Shown: in pieces, positions 1 through 10,624 of the stretch | Position numbering within the stretch: the first letter of the stretch is position 1 | How the letters are laid out: every line of letters starts with the position of its first letter | Source: Theobroma cacao | Lineage: Eukaryota > Streptophyta > Magnoliopsida > Malvales > Malvaceae | Assembly (NCBI RefSeq): GCF_000208745.1 | Contig: NC_030855.1 | Span: forward strand, 1,348,409-1,412,408 | DNA length: 64,000 bases | Direction: 5' to 3' | Translations under genes and position numbers: made by a program | Notes under the pieces: model-generated | Told to the model about the DNA's origin: nothing | Database searches by the model: none | Seen by the model: the letters and a program-made list of their open reading frames with translations, nothing else

Positions 1-84
1 CAGACAATCAGGAATGTAAAAGGTCTAACATCAATACGATATTGTTTTGAAGAGCAAAAGTAAAAAAAAATATATAAGAAGGGG

Positions 85-118
85 CTCTAATTGAATGACA
101 CTTGTCATTCAATTAGAG
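85..118. repeat. Perfect 16-bp inverted repeat
   Basis: Two perfect 16-base arms (CTCTAATTGAATGACA and its complement) are separated by only two bases. The structure could form a hairpin or cruciform. No gene lies beside it, so it may be the tip or core of a short transposon. I cannot assign it to a family. Confidence 0.85.
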
Positions 119-159
119 ACTCAATTGAGAACTTCTTTTTATTTTTTGGACCTTTCGTT

Positions 160-1345
160 TTCTATTGAATTAATTTTTTTTACACCTTATGTCAAAAATA
201 AGTTGTATTTGACATTTGAAATGTTTTTTTTTTTTTACTTTTATTTATTTTTAGTAAAAAATATTTGAAAACAATAATTTATAACTTTTAATGTTTATAA
301 GATAGAATCATTTAATATTTATTAATTACAATTTAATAATATTTTTTATCTATATTCTCTTATTCTACATCAACTTGAATCTATAGTATATAGACATTTT
401 TTTTGTACATGAATGTTTAAATTCAAGTAAATATCCATCCAATTCATTGAATAAAATAAAAAAGTCAAAAAAATCTACTCATTTCTCAATATACATGACA
501 TACAGTCATCATTGAATAAATAAATAAATTGAATTTGATAACTTTTAGCCATTCATTTTATATAAAAAAATATATAATACTACCAATTACTAACTATTTT
601 ATATTGATATGATCTTTACATTAAACTGTTACCTTATATTCTACAACTGTTTATTTTAATCTATTAATAGTATAGGTTATATATTTTCTCATTTCTTAAT
701 AGTTTATTATACATCTAATAATCTTTGATAGGATTATCGTCTTTTTTGAATAAATTCTGTTTTAAATAAGATAACTAATTAGGTCAATTGGTTGTCATTC
801 TCAATTAAATTAATTTTTTTACACCTTATGTCAAAGTTGCGTTGTTTTTTTTACATTTGAAGGGTTTTTTATTTTTATTTATTTTAGTAAAAAAATACTT
901 GAAAACAATAATTTTTAATTTTTAATATTTAAAATATAGATTTATTTAATATTTATCAATTACAATTTAATATTATTTTTTGTTTATATCCTCTTATTCT
1001 GCATGAACCTGAATCCATAGTATTTAGACATCTTTTTTATACATAAATATTTAAATTCTAATAAATATTCATCCAATTCATCGAACAAAATAAAAGAATC
1101 AAAAAGATTTATTCATTTCTTAATATACATAGCACATAGTCATCATTGAACAAATAAATCAATTAAATTTGACAATCTTAGCCATTCATTTTATATATAA
1201 AAGATATATTATTATAAATTAATAACTATTTTATATTTATAAGATCTTTATATTATATGGTTACCTTATATTGTACAACTGTTTATCTTAATCTATCAAT
1301 AGTACATGTTATATACTCTCTCATTTCTTAATATTCTACTGTTTT
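160..1345. repeat. Tandem direct repeat, unit about 635 bp
   Basis: The AT-rich segment at about 160-715 is repeated at about 800-1345 in the same orientation, offset by roughly 632-639 bases. Many short words match in order, for example ACACCTTATGTCAAA at 182 and 821 and ACCTTATATT near 631 and 1263. The copies differ by numerous substitutions and small indels, so the duplication is old. No coding capacity is seen. The remainder of 1-1584 holds no gene I can support. Confidence 0.8.
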
Positions 1346-1613
1346 ATAATCATATATGTAGGTGCAAGTTTTCGGTAATTGAAACCAGACCAAATAGTTA
1401 TTTTTAATTAATACCAGTTTATTTTTTCCTCCATCAGTAAAAACTGGACATTCATGCAGTTGACTAATACAATACTGTTTTCTCTACAAACTCTTTTAAA
1501 GGTACCAAATTGAAATCAACTCTAACATAATCAATATTTTCTGTAATCTTTTTCGTAGCATAGCTACGGGTACCATCCTAGTATAACTTAATGAGAAAGC
1601 AACTAAATCCTTA

Positions 1614-1615
<2 letters not shown>

Positions 1616-1651
<36 letters not shown>

Positions 1652-1746
1652 NNNNNNNNNNNNNNNNNNNNNNNNNNNNNNNNNNNNNNNNNNNNNNNNN
1701 NNNNNNNNNNNNNNNNNNNNNNNNNNNNNNNNTTTCTTTCTTTTTT

Positions 1747-1791
<45 letters not shown>
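1616..1791. repeat. (TA)n microsatellite flanking an assembly gap
   Basis: Runs of TA occupy 1616-1651 and about 1753-1791 around an N gap at 1652-1732. The gap probably reflects assembly failure in the microsatellite, so its true length is unknown. The short open frames read across this repeat (poly Ile-Tyr) are not genes. The flanks (AGAAAGCAACTAAATCCTT upstream, the kinase leader downstream) match those before kinase copies 2 and 3. Confidence 0.9.
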
Positions 1792-1795
<4 letters not shown>

Positions 1796-1838
1796 CATTC
1801 TAATAGCAGCATCAGTTCTTCAAGTTAATTAAGAGAGA

Positions 1839-1899
1839 ATGGAGGTGAAAGGAGTGAGGATTAATTAGGGTTCTTGGAAAGGGATCGTATGGTGTCGTA
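1839..1899 (+). pseudogene. 5' fragment of MAPKKK-like kinase copy 1
   Basis: This is the start of a third member of the kinase array. Both the 5' leader (GCATCAGTTCTTCAAG and following bases) and the first codons match kinase copies 2 and 3. A 4-base insertion after codon 8 (ATTAATTAGGG against ATTAGGG) shifts the frame and makes an immediate TAG stop. The sequence is then cut at 1899 by the copia element, whose target duplication TCGTA is 1895-1899. The gene continues at 9537. It is clearly non-functional. Confidence 0.9.
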
Positions 1900-2443
1900 T
1901 GTTGGAAGATGATCACAACTTTGGAAATTTAAGAAGCAGACTTGATGGGAAGGTTCAGAGGATGAAGAAGGAAGAAGAAGAAGAGGGATGAACAGTACGG
2001 TGACGTTTCTTCACTTCAACAGTTGATACGTCAAGATTGGATGTCGTATCACTTAAGTTAGTTTACTGTTTATGCAATATGACTGTAGCCTATGTCGTTT
2101 TTCACTTTACCTTGTTAAAACACTACTTGAGTGTGTCATTTTGATGTTTATATGGTTGTTAAGCTAGGTGTTTTCTGTTTTGGTTGTAGCTGTTGCTTGG
2201 CATTGAAACCAATACATGGATATCAGTGCATAGCCAACCATTTTCATTCTCTTTCTTTGATGCTTTCTACGGATGCTAATCTCTCGATTATTTCTTGTTA
2301 ATTACAATGTATATAAATGAAGAATAATAGATGAAAAGTGGGTGATCCTCTGTTTTGTGCTCTCCAATTATTTTCCAGATTTTCTTCCTTGTTCTTCCTA
2401 TTTTACTTATTCATTCATTTTTAAATCTCTTCAAATCACAACA
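1900..2443 (+). repeat. 5' LTR of the copia element
   Basis: 544 bp, starting TGTTGGAAGATGATCAC and ending TCAAATCACAACA. It aligns end to end with 8993-9536. It would have carried the element's promoter. Immediately downstream lies the degenerate primer binding site. Confidence 0.93.
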
Positions 2444-2456
2444 TGTCATCAAAGAG
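2444..2456 (+). other. Degenerate primer binding site (initiator tRNA-Met type)
   Basis: The bases directly after the 5' LTR read TGTCATCAAAGAG. They resemble the plant copia primer binding site TGGTATCAGAGC, complementary to initiator methionine tRNA, with several mismatches. The position is exactly as expected. The mismatches fit an old inactive copy. Confidence 0.6.
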
Positions 2457-2615
2457 ATATTAGTGATCTTAAGGGATTGTTTGCTTTATCTTCTTCCTCT
2501 ATTAGCTGAATATTACTTAATCTTTCTCTGCAAAATCTATTAATGGCTTCATAAGGTTTCAATGTTGCTACTCCAATAATGTTCACTAGTGAAACTATGC
2601 AATTTTGTCAGTGAA

Positions 2616-3490
2616 GATGAAGTCGTACCTCAAGGCCTTTAGTAGCTGGGAAGTTGTGGAGATTGGAGAGGAGCCAGTTCAGAGGCATGCCAATCCCACC
2701 TTAGCTCAGATTCAATAGTTTGAATAAGACAAAGCCAAGAGGTATAAAGCCTTATCATGTTTACAATCTACTATTTCTAATGAGATTTTGAGTAAGATTA
2801 TGCATTTAGATAATATAAAAGATGTATGGGAACACTTGAGAGATGAAATTTTTGGTAGTGATAGGACTAGGCAGATTCAAACACTAAATCTGTTTAGACA
2901 ATTTGAAATGTTAACAATGGAATGAATCTATCGAGGAGATTTTTGGTAAAATGATGGCCTTAGTGAACCAATTGAGACTACTAGGAAAAGTTATGATTGA
3001 GGAAATATTAGTTCAAAAGATGCTTGTTAGTCTTCCAAAGAAATATGAATATAAAGTTTCCTCACTAAAGGATTCTAAGGACATGGAGAAGATTACTCTG
3101 AAAGAACTAGTGAATGCCTTAGAAACTTTTGAACAAAGAAAAACATTCAAACAGAAGAGTGTCATTAATAGTGCCTTGGTTGCCAAAACCAAGAATCTAA
3201 AGCTTGGAGGCAACAGTTTAAAGAAAAATGAACCTGATAGGAAGGAGAAGGGGAAGAAAACAGTGGATGATAAGACTGAAAAACAAAAAACTAAGTATCC
3301 ACCATGCTCTCGTTGTATAAAAACTACTCATTCACCTCAGTATTGCTAGTGTAGACCTAATGTCAAATGTAGGTCCTGTAATCAGCTTGGTCATGTTGAA
3401 AAAGTATGTAAAAACAAAGGGACTCATGTGGATGAAAAAGCTACAGTTGCTGAGCAAAGTGAAAATACTGATGAAGTACTATTTATGGTT
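2616..3490 (+). pseudogene. copia gag remnant (capsid-like region and zinc knuckle)
   Basis: Translation from about 2616 gives a plant copia Gag-like sequence (…SYLKAFSSWEVVE…, …TISNEILSKIMHL…, …DVWEHLRDEIFG…) with several in-frame stops. An uninterrupted stretch at 2951-3349 continues it as a Lys-rich region. A CCHC zinc knuckle ([14 protein letters not shown]) follows at about 3370-3411, after a TAG at 3348-3350. Gag would package the element RNA. The stops make it non-coding today. Confidence 0.85.
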
Positions 3491-3519
3491 CAAAAAGTAT
3501 GGAGATCAGCTAAGAAGAA

Positions 3520-4560
3520 TGTGTAGTTAATAGACAATGCTTGCTCTAATCATCTGATAAGGGATATAGAACAATTCACAACTATCAACAGAAGCTACAA
3601 AGCTAGAGTTGAGATTGGTGATGGATCTTTTATGAAGATTTTAGGCATAGGAACAATTGTTGTGGAGACTCAAGATGGCAACAAGTATATTCTTGGTGTT
3701 TACTTTATTCTTGATGCAAGTCAGAATTTGTTGAGTGTTGGGCAGCTGACTGAAAACCACTATGCTCTCTTGTTTAAAGATAAATATTGTACTATCTTTA
3801 ATCTTAAGGGTGAGGAAATATTAACAATGGAGATGAGGAACAAGTGTTACCTCATTGACTAGAAGCTTACAGATCAAAAGACCTTGTTCAATGCAACACC
3901 TGACTCTAAGCTGTGGCACAGAAGGTTAGGGCACATAAACTATAACTCTCTGCAAGTCATGGCAACTAAAGAGCTGGTTGAAGGTTTACGTAAGATTACA
4001 AAACTTGATATGATATGCATTATTTGTCAATATGGTGAGCAATGTCGACTACCCTTTCCATATGAGAGAAAATGGAGAGTAACTGGGAAGCTTCAGCTGG
4101 TTCATACAAACTTAGGAAGTCCTATGAAGACTAGTTCACTTGGGGGCAGTAAGTACTATCTTCTGTTCATTGATGATTGGATTAGATTTTGTTGGATTTA
4201 CTTTTTTAAGTTCAAAACAAAAGCCCCTAGTAACTTTGTGAAGTTTAGAAACACTATTGAAAATCAAGCTGAGTCAACCATTAAAACTTTGAGAAGTGAT
4301 AATGATACAGAGTTTACCTCAGCTGAATTTGAAGCTTGCTTGTCTAAGCTAAGGATCATACATCAGTTGACAATTACATATTCTCCTCAACATAATGGAA
4401 TTGCTGAAAGGAAGAATCGAACTCTCATGGAAATGGCTTAGTGACTCCTATTTCAGAAGAATCTTTCAAAGATTTTTTGGGAAAAAGTTATTAACACAAC
4501 TAATTACATTCTAAACAAAACTCAGACTAGAACTTTAGATAAGAAAACTCCTTTTGAATG
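3520..4560 (+). pseudogene. copia protease and integrase remnant
   Basis: A protease-like motif (LIDNACSNHL) near 3528 stands where an active copia enzyme usually has D-S/T-G/A. The integrase zinc domain follows (LWHRRLGH…CIIC, from about 3910), then the catalytic core. In the core the first expected Asp is Asn (LVHTNLGSP), while the second acidic region (RSDNDTEF) and the Glu of NGIAERKNR are visible. A TAG at 4439-4441 and others interrupt it. The frame is cut at 4560 by the nested insertion and resumes at 7056, where FECWFERK is rejoined if the insert and one target duplication are ignored. Confidence 0.88.
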
Positions 4561-5633
4561 TGTAGACACCTCTAAAATAAAAATAATAATAAAATATAAA
4601 ATAAAATTAAAAATAAAAAAAAAGAGGAATGGTCGGGCGTATGCCCAGCCATCCCTTCCCCAACCACCATGAGTGATGGGGCTCTGGCTACCAACTCCTT
4701 AGTGCCAGAACCCCTTTGCCGGGTTGTCTAAATTTTTGGACAACTCAGCTTTTAAGGATTAACCACCTGCAAAAAAAAATGAGGTGAGAGAAAAAAAAAA
4801 CATTTTCAAAACAAAAAACCCTAAAATCTCTATCAGCCAGAAACAGCCACAATCAACAGAAAATAAGATATCACAACAAAAAAATACAAAAAAAAAAAGA
4901 AACGAAAATTTGAGAGACCCAGGGAGTATGGATCTATTCAGCAAGGGAAGGAGAGATAGGGGGTGAGTGGTGCCGGATCTGAACGGCGCACAAAAGGTTT
5001 GGGAAGCCGTTAGCTTAAAGGGGGAGAGAAAAAAAGGTGAAAATAGTACCGATGCCAGATCCGATGACAGTGAAGGTGGGGCTGCCACCGGTTGGTCAGA
5101 TTTGAAAAAGAAAGGGGAATAGAGAAGAGAAAGCCAAAGGAGAGGGAAAGAGAGGGATCTGCAGGCCATAGGGAAAGTTGAAGAGAGAAAGAAACCAAAA
5201 AGAAGAGATAGAGAAAAAGAAAATTTTAAAGAGAAGGGAGAGGGTGACCGACTAGAGAAAGAATGAAGAAGGTGAAAATAAGGAAGAAAAAAAAAAAGCT
5301 TTTATACTCAACAGAGGAGAGCAAAATGTTGCCGTTTTAGTAGTGGAGTGGGGGAATTAAAAGGTCAAGGCCTAAACGGTGTCGTTTCAAGTGGCTCTAC
5401 AAGCACCAAACGGTGCGTTTTGAATTCTGCCTTCTGAACCTCGGGAAGCAGATTGGGTGTAGCAGATTTTGGCTTCTACGGGCCATTGAGCTGGGCTAAT
5501 CTGAGCCCAGAAAGGTATAACCCTTCTCTTTGGTTTGGGCTTATTTCAATTGATTTTGGGTTAGCCCATTTTGTTAAATAAATTACATTTTTTTGTTGTT
5601 ATGATTTAAACCATATTAGGAAAAGTTATTTAT

Positions 5634-5679
<46 letters not shown>

Positions 5680-7050
5680 TATGAATGCTTCTTTTAATGC
5701 TAGAAAAATAAAAAAAAATAATGATAGTAGTAATAAAAAATAATAGTANCATTGGATGGTCTACGAATAATTTTTTCGATACAAGGTTTTCACTTTCCAT
5801 CATTTAAAATAGGTAAATCATGACATCATAATTGCATCATGTGCAATCGTAAAACTGAAAAATCAACTTTAGTTTTTTTAAAAATATATATATAGTAATA
5901 GTAATAAATAAATGAGAAGAATAAAAAAGAAAAATAAAATGATTATTTGATAAATTCCACCTAAGAAAGGCAAAGAGTTACCTCTTTTAAGTGGGATTTT
6001 TTTTTTAGTGCGAAGTTCGAGACGAATTTTCACTGAAGCGTCGGGATAAATCCGAACCCTAAACTTCAATACCCGTTAAGTCAAATTATCGTCGTAAAAA
6101 AATAAATTTACATAATGTTGCATTTAAACTTAAATTAATATAATTAGTTAATCAGCTTAAATAAATACTACTAAATAGAGTTAATTTAATCGTTAAAAAA
6201 TAGATTAATTAATTGTTTATTTGATGAGCTATATAATCAAGTAAAATATTAATCAAAAACGTTAATTAAAGGACATGGATCTAAATAGAAAACAAAAAAA
6301 ATAAAATAAACAAATAATCCACAAAAAAATAATAAATAGTGATAAATGTATAAATAAGGTGATAAATTATTAAGTACATAATTGGATGAATTATGAACCA
6401 CGTAAGTCAATAAACGCGTGCATGTAGACATCATCATTTTATCCTGTCATAGCATGCCACATTTATCTTGCAAATGGTGCGGGAGTTCCGATGATGGGAT
6501 TTCCCCGAGGAGCTTATAGAGACGAGTTCTTTCGAGGATATCTCTAGGTGAGAAAAATTTCGAGACTTCACCAAAGCGTTGGGATAGTCTCCGAATAATT
6601 TTTTAATAAAAGACTGCCAACCCCATTATTTAAAATAAACAAGCCACGACATCATTTTACGCTTACATCATGTGCATACGTAAAACCGAATAAAAGACTC
6701 GATTAGTCAATTTAATAAAAAAATCAATTAATAAGCGGGAATTAAATCGAAAGTAGGCAATAATAGGATAACTTAAGATTAAATGGTACCATTCAAGGAA
6801 CGGGCGCCACGGAGATGCTAACCCTTCTCTGTGCATAACCACACTCCCGAACCCATCTCTAAAAAAAAAAAACATGGATCAGTTCTCGTTCTTTCGATGA
6901 ACCTAAAATTAATTTAGGACTTCGTTGATTAGAATCGGGTTAATAGGTGTCCAATCGCACCTAGATAAAAGATGATTGGTGGCGACTCCTAAACCACGTT
7001 ATTTTTGCCAACGTCTGGTGGTCGGGTTCCCAGACCCGCATGTTATGACA
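4561..7050. mobile_element. Nested 2,490-bp insertion, probably a solo LTR
   Basis: The insert begins TGTAGACACC, ends TTATGACA, and is flanked by the 5-bp duplication GAATG at 4556-4560 and 7051-7055. TG...CA ends plus a 5-bp duplication are LTR hallmarks. No gag or pol coding is visible inside, so a solo LTR left by recombination is the simplest reading. Near its 3' end is GGTGGCGACTCC, similar to the tRNA-Arg primer site of Tat/Ogre-type Ty3 elements, so a deleted internal region is an alternative. It contains an internal diverged repeat (about 5763-5860 against 6590-6690), an AT microsatellite at 5630-5680 and one N at 5749. Confidence 0.85.
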
Positions 7051-7055
7051 GAATG

Positions 7056-8985
7056 TTGGTTTGAAAGAAAGCACTCAGTATCTCATTTGAAAATGTTTAG
7101 CTCTATTTGCTATGCTAAAGTACCAGATGAAAATATATCCAAGCTGGATGAGAAGAGTGTTGCAACTATAATGATTGAGTATAGTGATGTTACTAAAGGG
7201 TATAAGTTGTACAATGTGGAAAGCAAGAAGGTTATGTTTAGTAGAGACATAAAGTGTGATGAGAACTCAAAGTTAAACTGGGATAAAGCTGTAGTTGAAT
7301 GTCCTGGTGGCTTGGAGCTGACTTTAGATCAAATGCAAGGTGAGTCTAATGGTGAGACAGATATTGAAGATGAATCTTTAGCTATTAGATGTACTAAAAC
7401 CCTTTAGGATATATATATATATATATAGCAGATGCAATGTAGCAATTACAGATCTTGTTAGCTATAGAGAGGCAAGTGCAGATAAAAACTTGAGGGAAGT
7501 AATAAATGCTGAGTTAAACATGATTGAGAAAAATGGAACTTGGTGCCCAGTTGACGGACCAAGTGATCATCTTGTGATTAAAGTAAAATGGATCTACAGA
7601 ACCAAGCTTGATCCTGATGGTTCTGTAAATAAATTCAAAGCTAGATTAGAGGTAAAGGGCTATGCACAAATCTATGGAACATATTACTTTGAAACATTTT
7701 CTCTTGTTGTACATCATGACATTATAAGGTTGTTGGCAGCATTAGCAGCAAGAGAAGGTTAGAGAATCAATCACCTGGATGTGAAATCTGCTTTTCTAAA
7801 TGGAATTTTAACTGAAGACATTTACATCAAGCAACCAAAAGGCTATGTAAAGCAAGGAGTTGAAGGTAAGGTTGTAAGCTTATTAAAGCACTATATGGAC
7901 TAAAGCAAGCACCTAGGGCCTGGTATGAAAGATTAAATGTCTATTTCAGAACTCGAGGTTTAATTAGAAGTATGATAGAACCTACACTATATGTAAAGAA
8001 GTCTGATAGCTCAGTCACACTTATAGTAGTTGTATATGTGGATGATCTTCTGATAACAGGGCCTGATGTAGAATATTTAGAGAAATTCAAAGCTCAGATG
8101 ATGACAGATTTTGAAATGATTGACTTGGGGCTCATGAGTTGCTTTCTTGGTATGGAAATTATCCGAATTGATGAGCAAGTTATTGTTCACCAAGCTAAGT
8201 GTGACAAAGACTTATTGAAGAAGTTCAAGATGGAGTCCTGTAAACTAGTTTATACACCATTAGTTGTGGGGGATAAATTGATTAAGAAAGATGGTGCAGA
8301 TAAGGCAAATGGTCAGGTTTCTAGGAGTATGATAGGGTCTCTACTGTATCTAGCAGCTACTAGGCGTGACATAATGTTTTCAGCTAGCTTGTTATCGAGA
8401 TTCATACAGCCACCATCTGAAATTCACTTTAGAGCAGCTAAGAGGGTGTTGAGATATGTCAAAGGTACAGTGAACTATGGAATCAAGTACTACAAGTCAG
8501 ATAATGGGGAACTTTAAGGATATATAGACAGTGACTAGGCAAGGTCACTAGATGACTCAAAGAACACTAGAGGATTTTGTTTTTCTTTTGATAGTGGCAT
8601 GTTTTCCTAGAATTCGAAAAAGCAGGAAGTGGTAGCTCAATGCTCAGCTAAAGCTGAGTATATTGCTATTTCAGTTGTTGCAAATCATATCCAGTGGCTT
8701 AGGAAGATATTAGTAGACTTGGGGTTTCCGCAAACTAAAGGTATTATGCATAATGTTGACAAAAAATCAGCCATAGTTATTGCAAAGAACCCTGTTCAGC
8801 ATGGTCGTACCAAGCACATCAGGGTTAAATATCATGCTCTTAGAGAGGCTGTAAAAGACAATGAGATTATTATTCATTACCGTCCAACTGATCAGCAATT
8901 TGCTAATATTTTGACCAAGGGTTTGAGTAGAGACAGATTTGAATTCCTAAGGTCATGTACGGGCGTTTACCAGATTCGTGATTAA
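7056..8985 (+). pseudogene. copia integrase end, reverse transcriptase and RNase H remnant
   Basis: From 7056 the integrase C-terminal part resumes (HLKMFSSICYAKVPDE). The reverse transcriptase begins near 7490 with a WIYRTKLDPDGS-type motif and contains the hallmark YVDDLLITG at about 8032-8058. RNase H follows from about 8515, with the CSAKAEYIA and HIRVKYHALRE motifs. Stops at 7405, 7760 and 8515 and frameshifts around 7870-7970 break the polyprotein. It ends just before the 3' LTR, preceded by a purine-rich AAAGAGG at about 8984-8990 that may be the polypurine tract. Confidence 0.93.
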
Positions 8986-8992
8986 AGAGGTC

Positions 8993-9536
8993 TGTTGGAA
9001 GATGATCACAACTTTGAAAATTTAAGAAGCATACTTGGCAAGAAGGTTTAGAGGATGAAGAAGGAAGAAGAAGAAGAGGGATGAGCAGTACGGTGACGTT
9101 TCTTCACTTCAGCAACTGATACACCAAGATTGAATGTCGTATCACTTAAGTTAGTTTACTGTTTATGCAATACGATTGTAGCCTATGTCGTTTTTCACTT
9201 TACCTTATTAAAACACTACTTGAGTGTGTTGTTTTGATGTTTATATGGCTGTTAAGCCAAGTGTTTTTTGTTTTGGTTGTAGCCGTTGCCTAGCACTGAA
9301 ACCAATACATGGATTTCAGTGCACAGCCAACCATTTTCATTCTTTTTCTTTGATGCTTTCTACGATTACTAATCTCTCCGTTATTTCTTGTTAATTATAA
9401 TGTATATAAATGAAGAAGAATAGATGAAAAGTGAGTGAGCCTCTATTTTGTGCTCTCCAATTGTTTTCCAAATTTTCTTTCTTGTGTTTCCTATTTTATT
9501 TTTTCATTCATTGTTAAATCTCTTCAAATCGCAGCA
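8993..9536 (+). repeat. 3' LTR of the copia element
   Basis: 544 bp, aligning full length with 1900-2443. It ends ATCGCAGCA and is followed by the second TCGTA target duplication. After it the kinase sequence resumes at the codon where it was interrupted. Confidence 0.93.
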
Positions 9537-9889
9537 TCGTATATTTGCTAAAAACAAGTGTTCCTACTTCTCAGTTATATGCTGTAAAATCTGCTGATGA
9601 GGAAATGGCGTCTTCTCTTCACAAGGAACAGGAAATCCTTCAACATTTTATTGGTTGCCCAAATATTGTTCGGTGCTTTGGTGGTTTCACTAGTGTAGAA
9701 TGTGAAAGAAAGATTTTCAACCTGTTTCTTGAATATGCTTCAGGAGGATGTTTGTTGGATTTGATGGAGAACAGCGGCAAAATACCAGAACGACACGTTA
9801 AGTACTATGCATGGATGATACTTGAAGGGCTCAGCGATATTCACCAAAAAGGATACATCCATTGTGGTCTCAAAACAGAGAATATTCTG
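9537..9889 (+). pseudogene. Middle fragment of MAPKKK-like kinase copy 1
   Basis: Sequence after the copia element matches residues about 21-136 of the intact kinases. It includes the ATP-binding Lys in YAVKSADEE, the Glu of the C helix, and the catalytic loop read as IHCGLKTENIL. The catalytic Asp of that loop is replaced by Gly (HCG against HSD in the intact copies). Homology stops abruptly at about 9889, where a LINE fragment in the opposite orientation begins. The activation segment and C-lobe are missing, so the gene is dead. Confidence 0.92.
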
Positions 9890-10515
9890 TTTATGTTTGT
9901 CTGGGTTTACCTCTGGCAGAACCGTTAACATTAAACTTAAGGTCTCCATCCCTAGGAGCTGCCACGATACTTTTAGACGTGAGTGGAGAGGAAGCCTTTT
10001 GGCAGATAGGATGCTCGGTTCTGTCCACTAACCCAAGTTGTCAATGAAGTCGGTACCCTCAGATGTTCAAATCCAATGGAGTGAGCGTGTTTTAATGAGA
10101 AAAAGAATTTCCCAACCATCCCAAATCTCGTTAGAGAACATTGTCTTATTTCACGTAAGCCATAGAGACCAGAATGTTGTGTCGCAAACAGTCATCTAAT
10201 GTTTCCATAAGGTACCCATGAAAACGTAGCCGGCCCACATTTGGATGAAGGATGAAAAAGTGTTAGAAGTAACACAAAAAACCTTCCACCATCGGAGAAC
10301 AAGGCACCAAACCTTCCAATTGAATTTGCATGATATGACAATATGTGAGCAGGTTTCCACTTCAAAATCACACCATAAACAGCGAGATTGTTCCTTGTCA
10401 AAGTGAACTCCTCAAGATAAGAAAAAGTGTTTGGTAGGGATCGAATCAAGAATAGCAAGCCGAAGAAAGCATTGAACCTTCGGAGGAATCGAGAGTTTCC
10501 AAATGTATTTATTTT
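9890..10515 (-). mobile_element. LINE (non-LTR retrotransposon) 3' fragment
   Basis: Read on the minus strand, 10510-10195 translates to a zinc-binding reverse-transcriptase segment typical of plant LINEs (WKLSIPPKVQCFLRLAILD…, …CLWCDFEVETCSHIVISC…, …WKVWCLVLRWW). One stop falls within it. Further along, near 9960-9895, a FNVNGSARGKP motif matches the start of a LINE RNase H domain. The order zinc-binding then RNase H agrees with a LINE ORF2 3' end. Stops are frequent and both ends are truncated. It abuts kinase copy 1 at about 9889. Confidence 0.75.
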
Positions 10516-10624
10516 CACAATTGGCCTAGTGTTTTTTGCTTTAATTCAATATGTTACTCTATGGCAATGTACGTAATTGTACTGCTTAACTAAGATGCTA
10601 TTTGTTTCTTCCCTCAATGAGAAA

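Larger units (their letters stand above)
1900..9536 (+). mobile_element. Ty1/copia LTR retrotransposon, degenerate, with nested insertion
   Basis: The element is bounded by two 544-bp LTRs (1900-2443 and 8993-9536) that start TGTTGG and end in CA. A 5-bp target duplication TCGTA lies at 1895-1899 and 9537-9541, inside a kinase gene. Removing the 2,490-bp nested insert and its duplicated 5 bases leaves about 5.14 kb, a normal copia size. The domain order is gag with zinc knuckle, protease, integrase, reverse transcriptase and RNase H. Integrase before reverse transcriptase identifies Ty1/copia rather than Ty3. Multiple in-frame stops and frameshifts show it is dead. The LTRs differ at about 14 of the first 150 bases, mostly transitions, so the insertion is not recent. 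Confidence 0.95.

Noticed and set aside
1591..1798. Open frames across the TA repeat and N gap
   Set aside because: They are pure Ile-Tyr translations of a microsatellite joined through unknown bases.
6976..7407. A 143-codon frame starting with MVATPKPRYF
   Set aside because: It is an accidental fusion of the end of the nested insert with the copia integrase C-terminal region.
9890..10515. Organellar DNA insertion (considered because the composition differs from the flanks)
   Set aside because: Minus-strand translation shows LINE zinc-binding and RNase H motifs, a better explanation.
10192..10518. 108-codon minus-strand frame as a gene
   Set aside because: The LINE domain is in a different frame of the same strand; this frame is a shadow.
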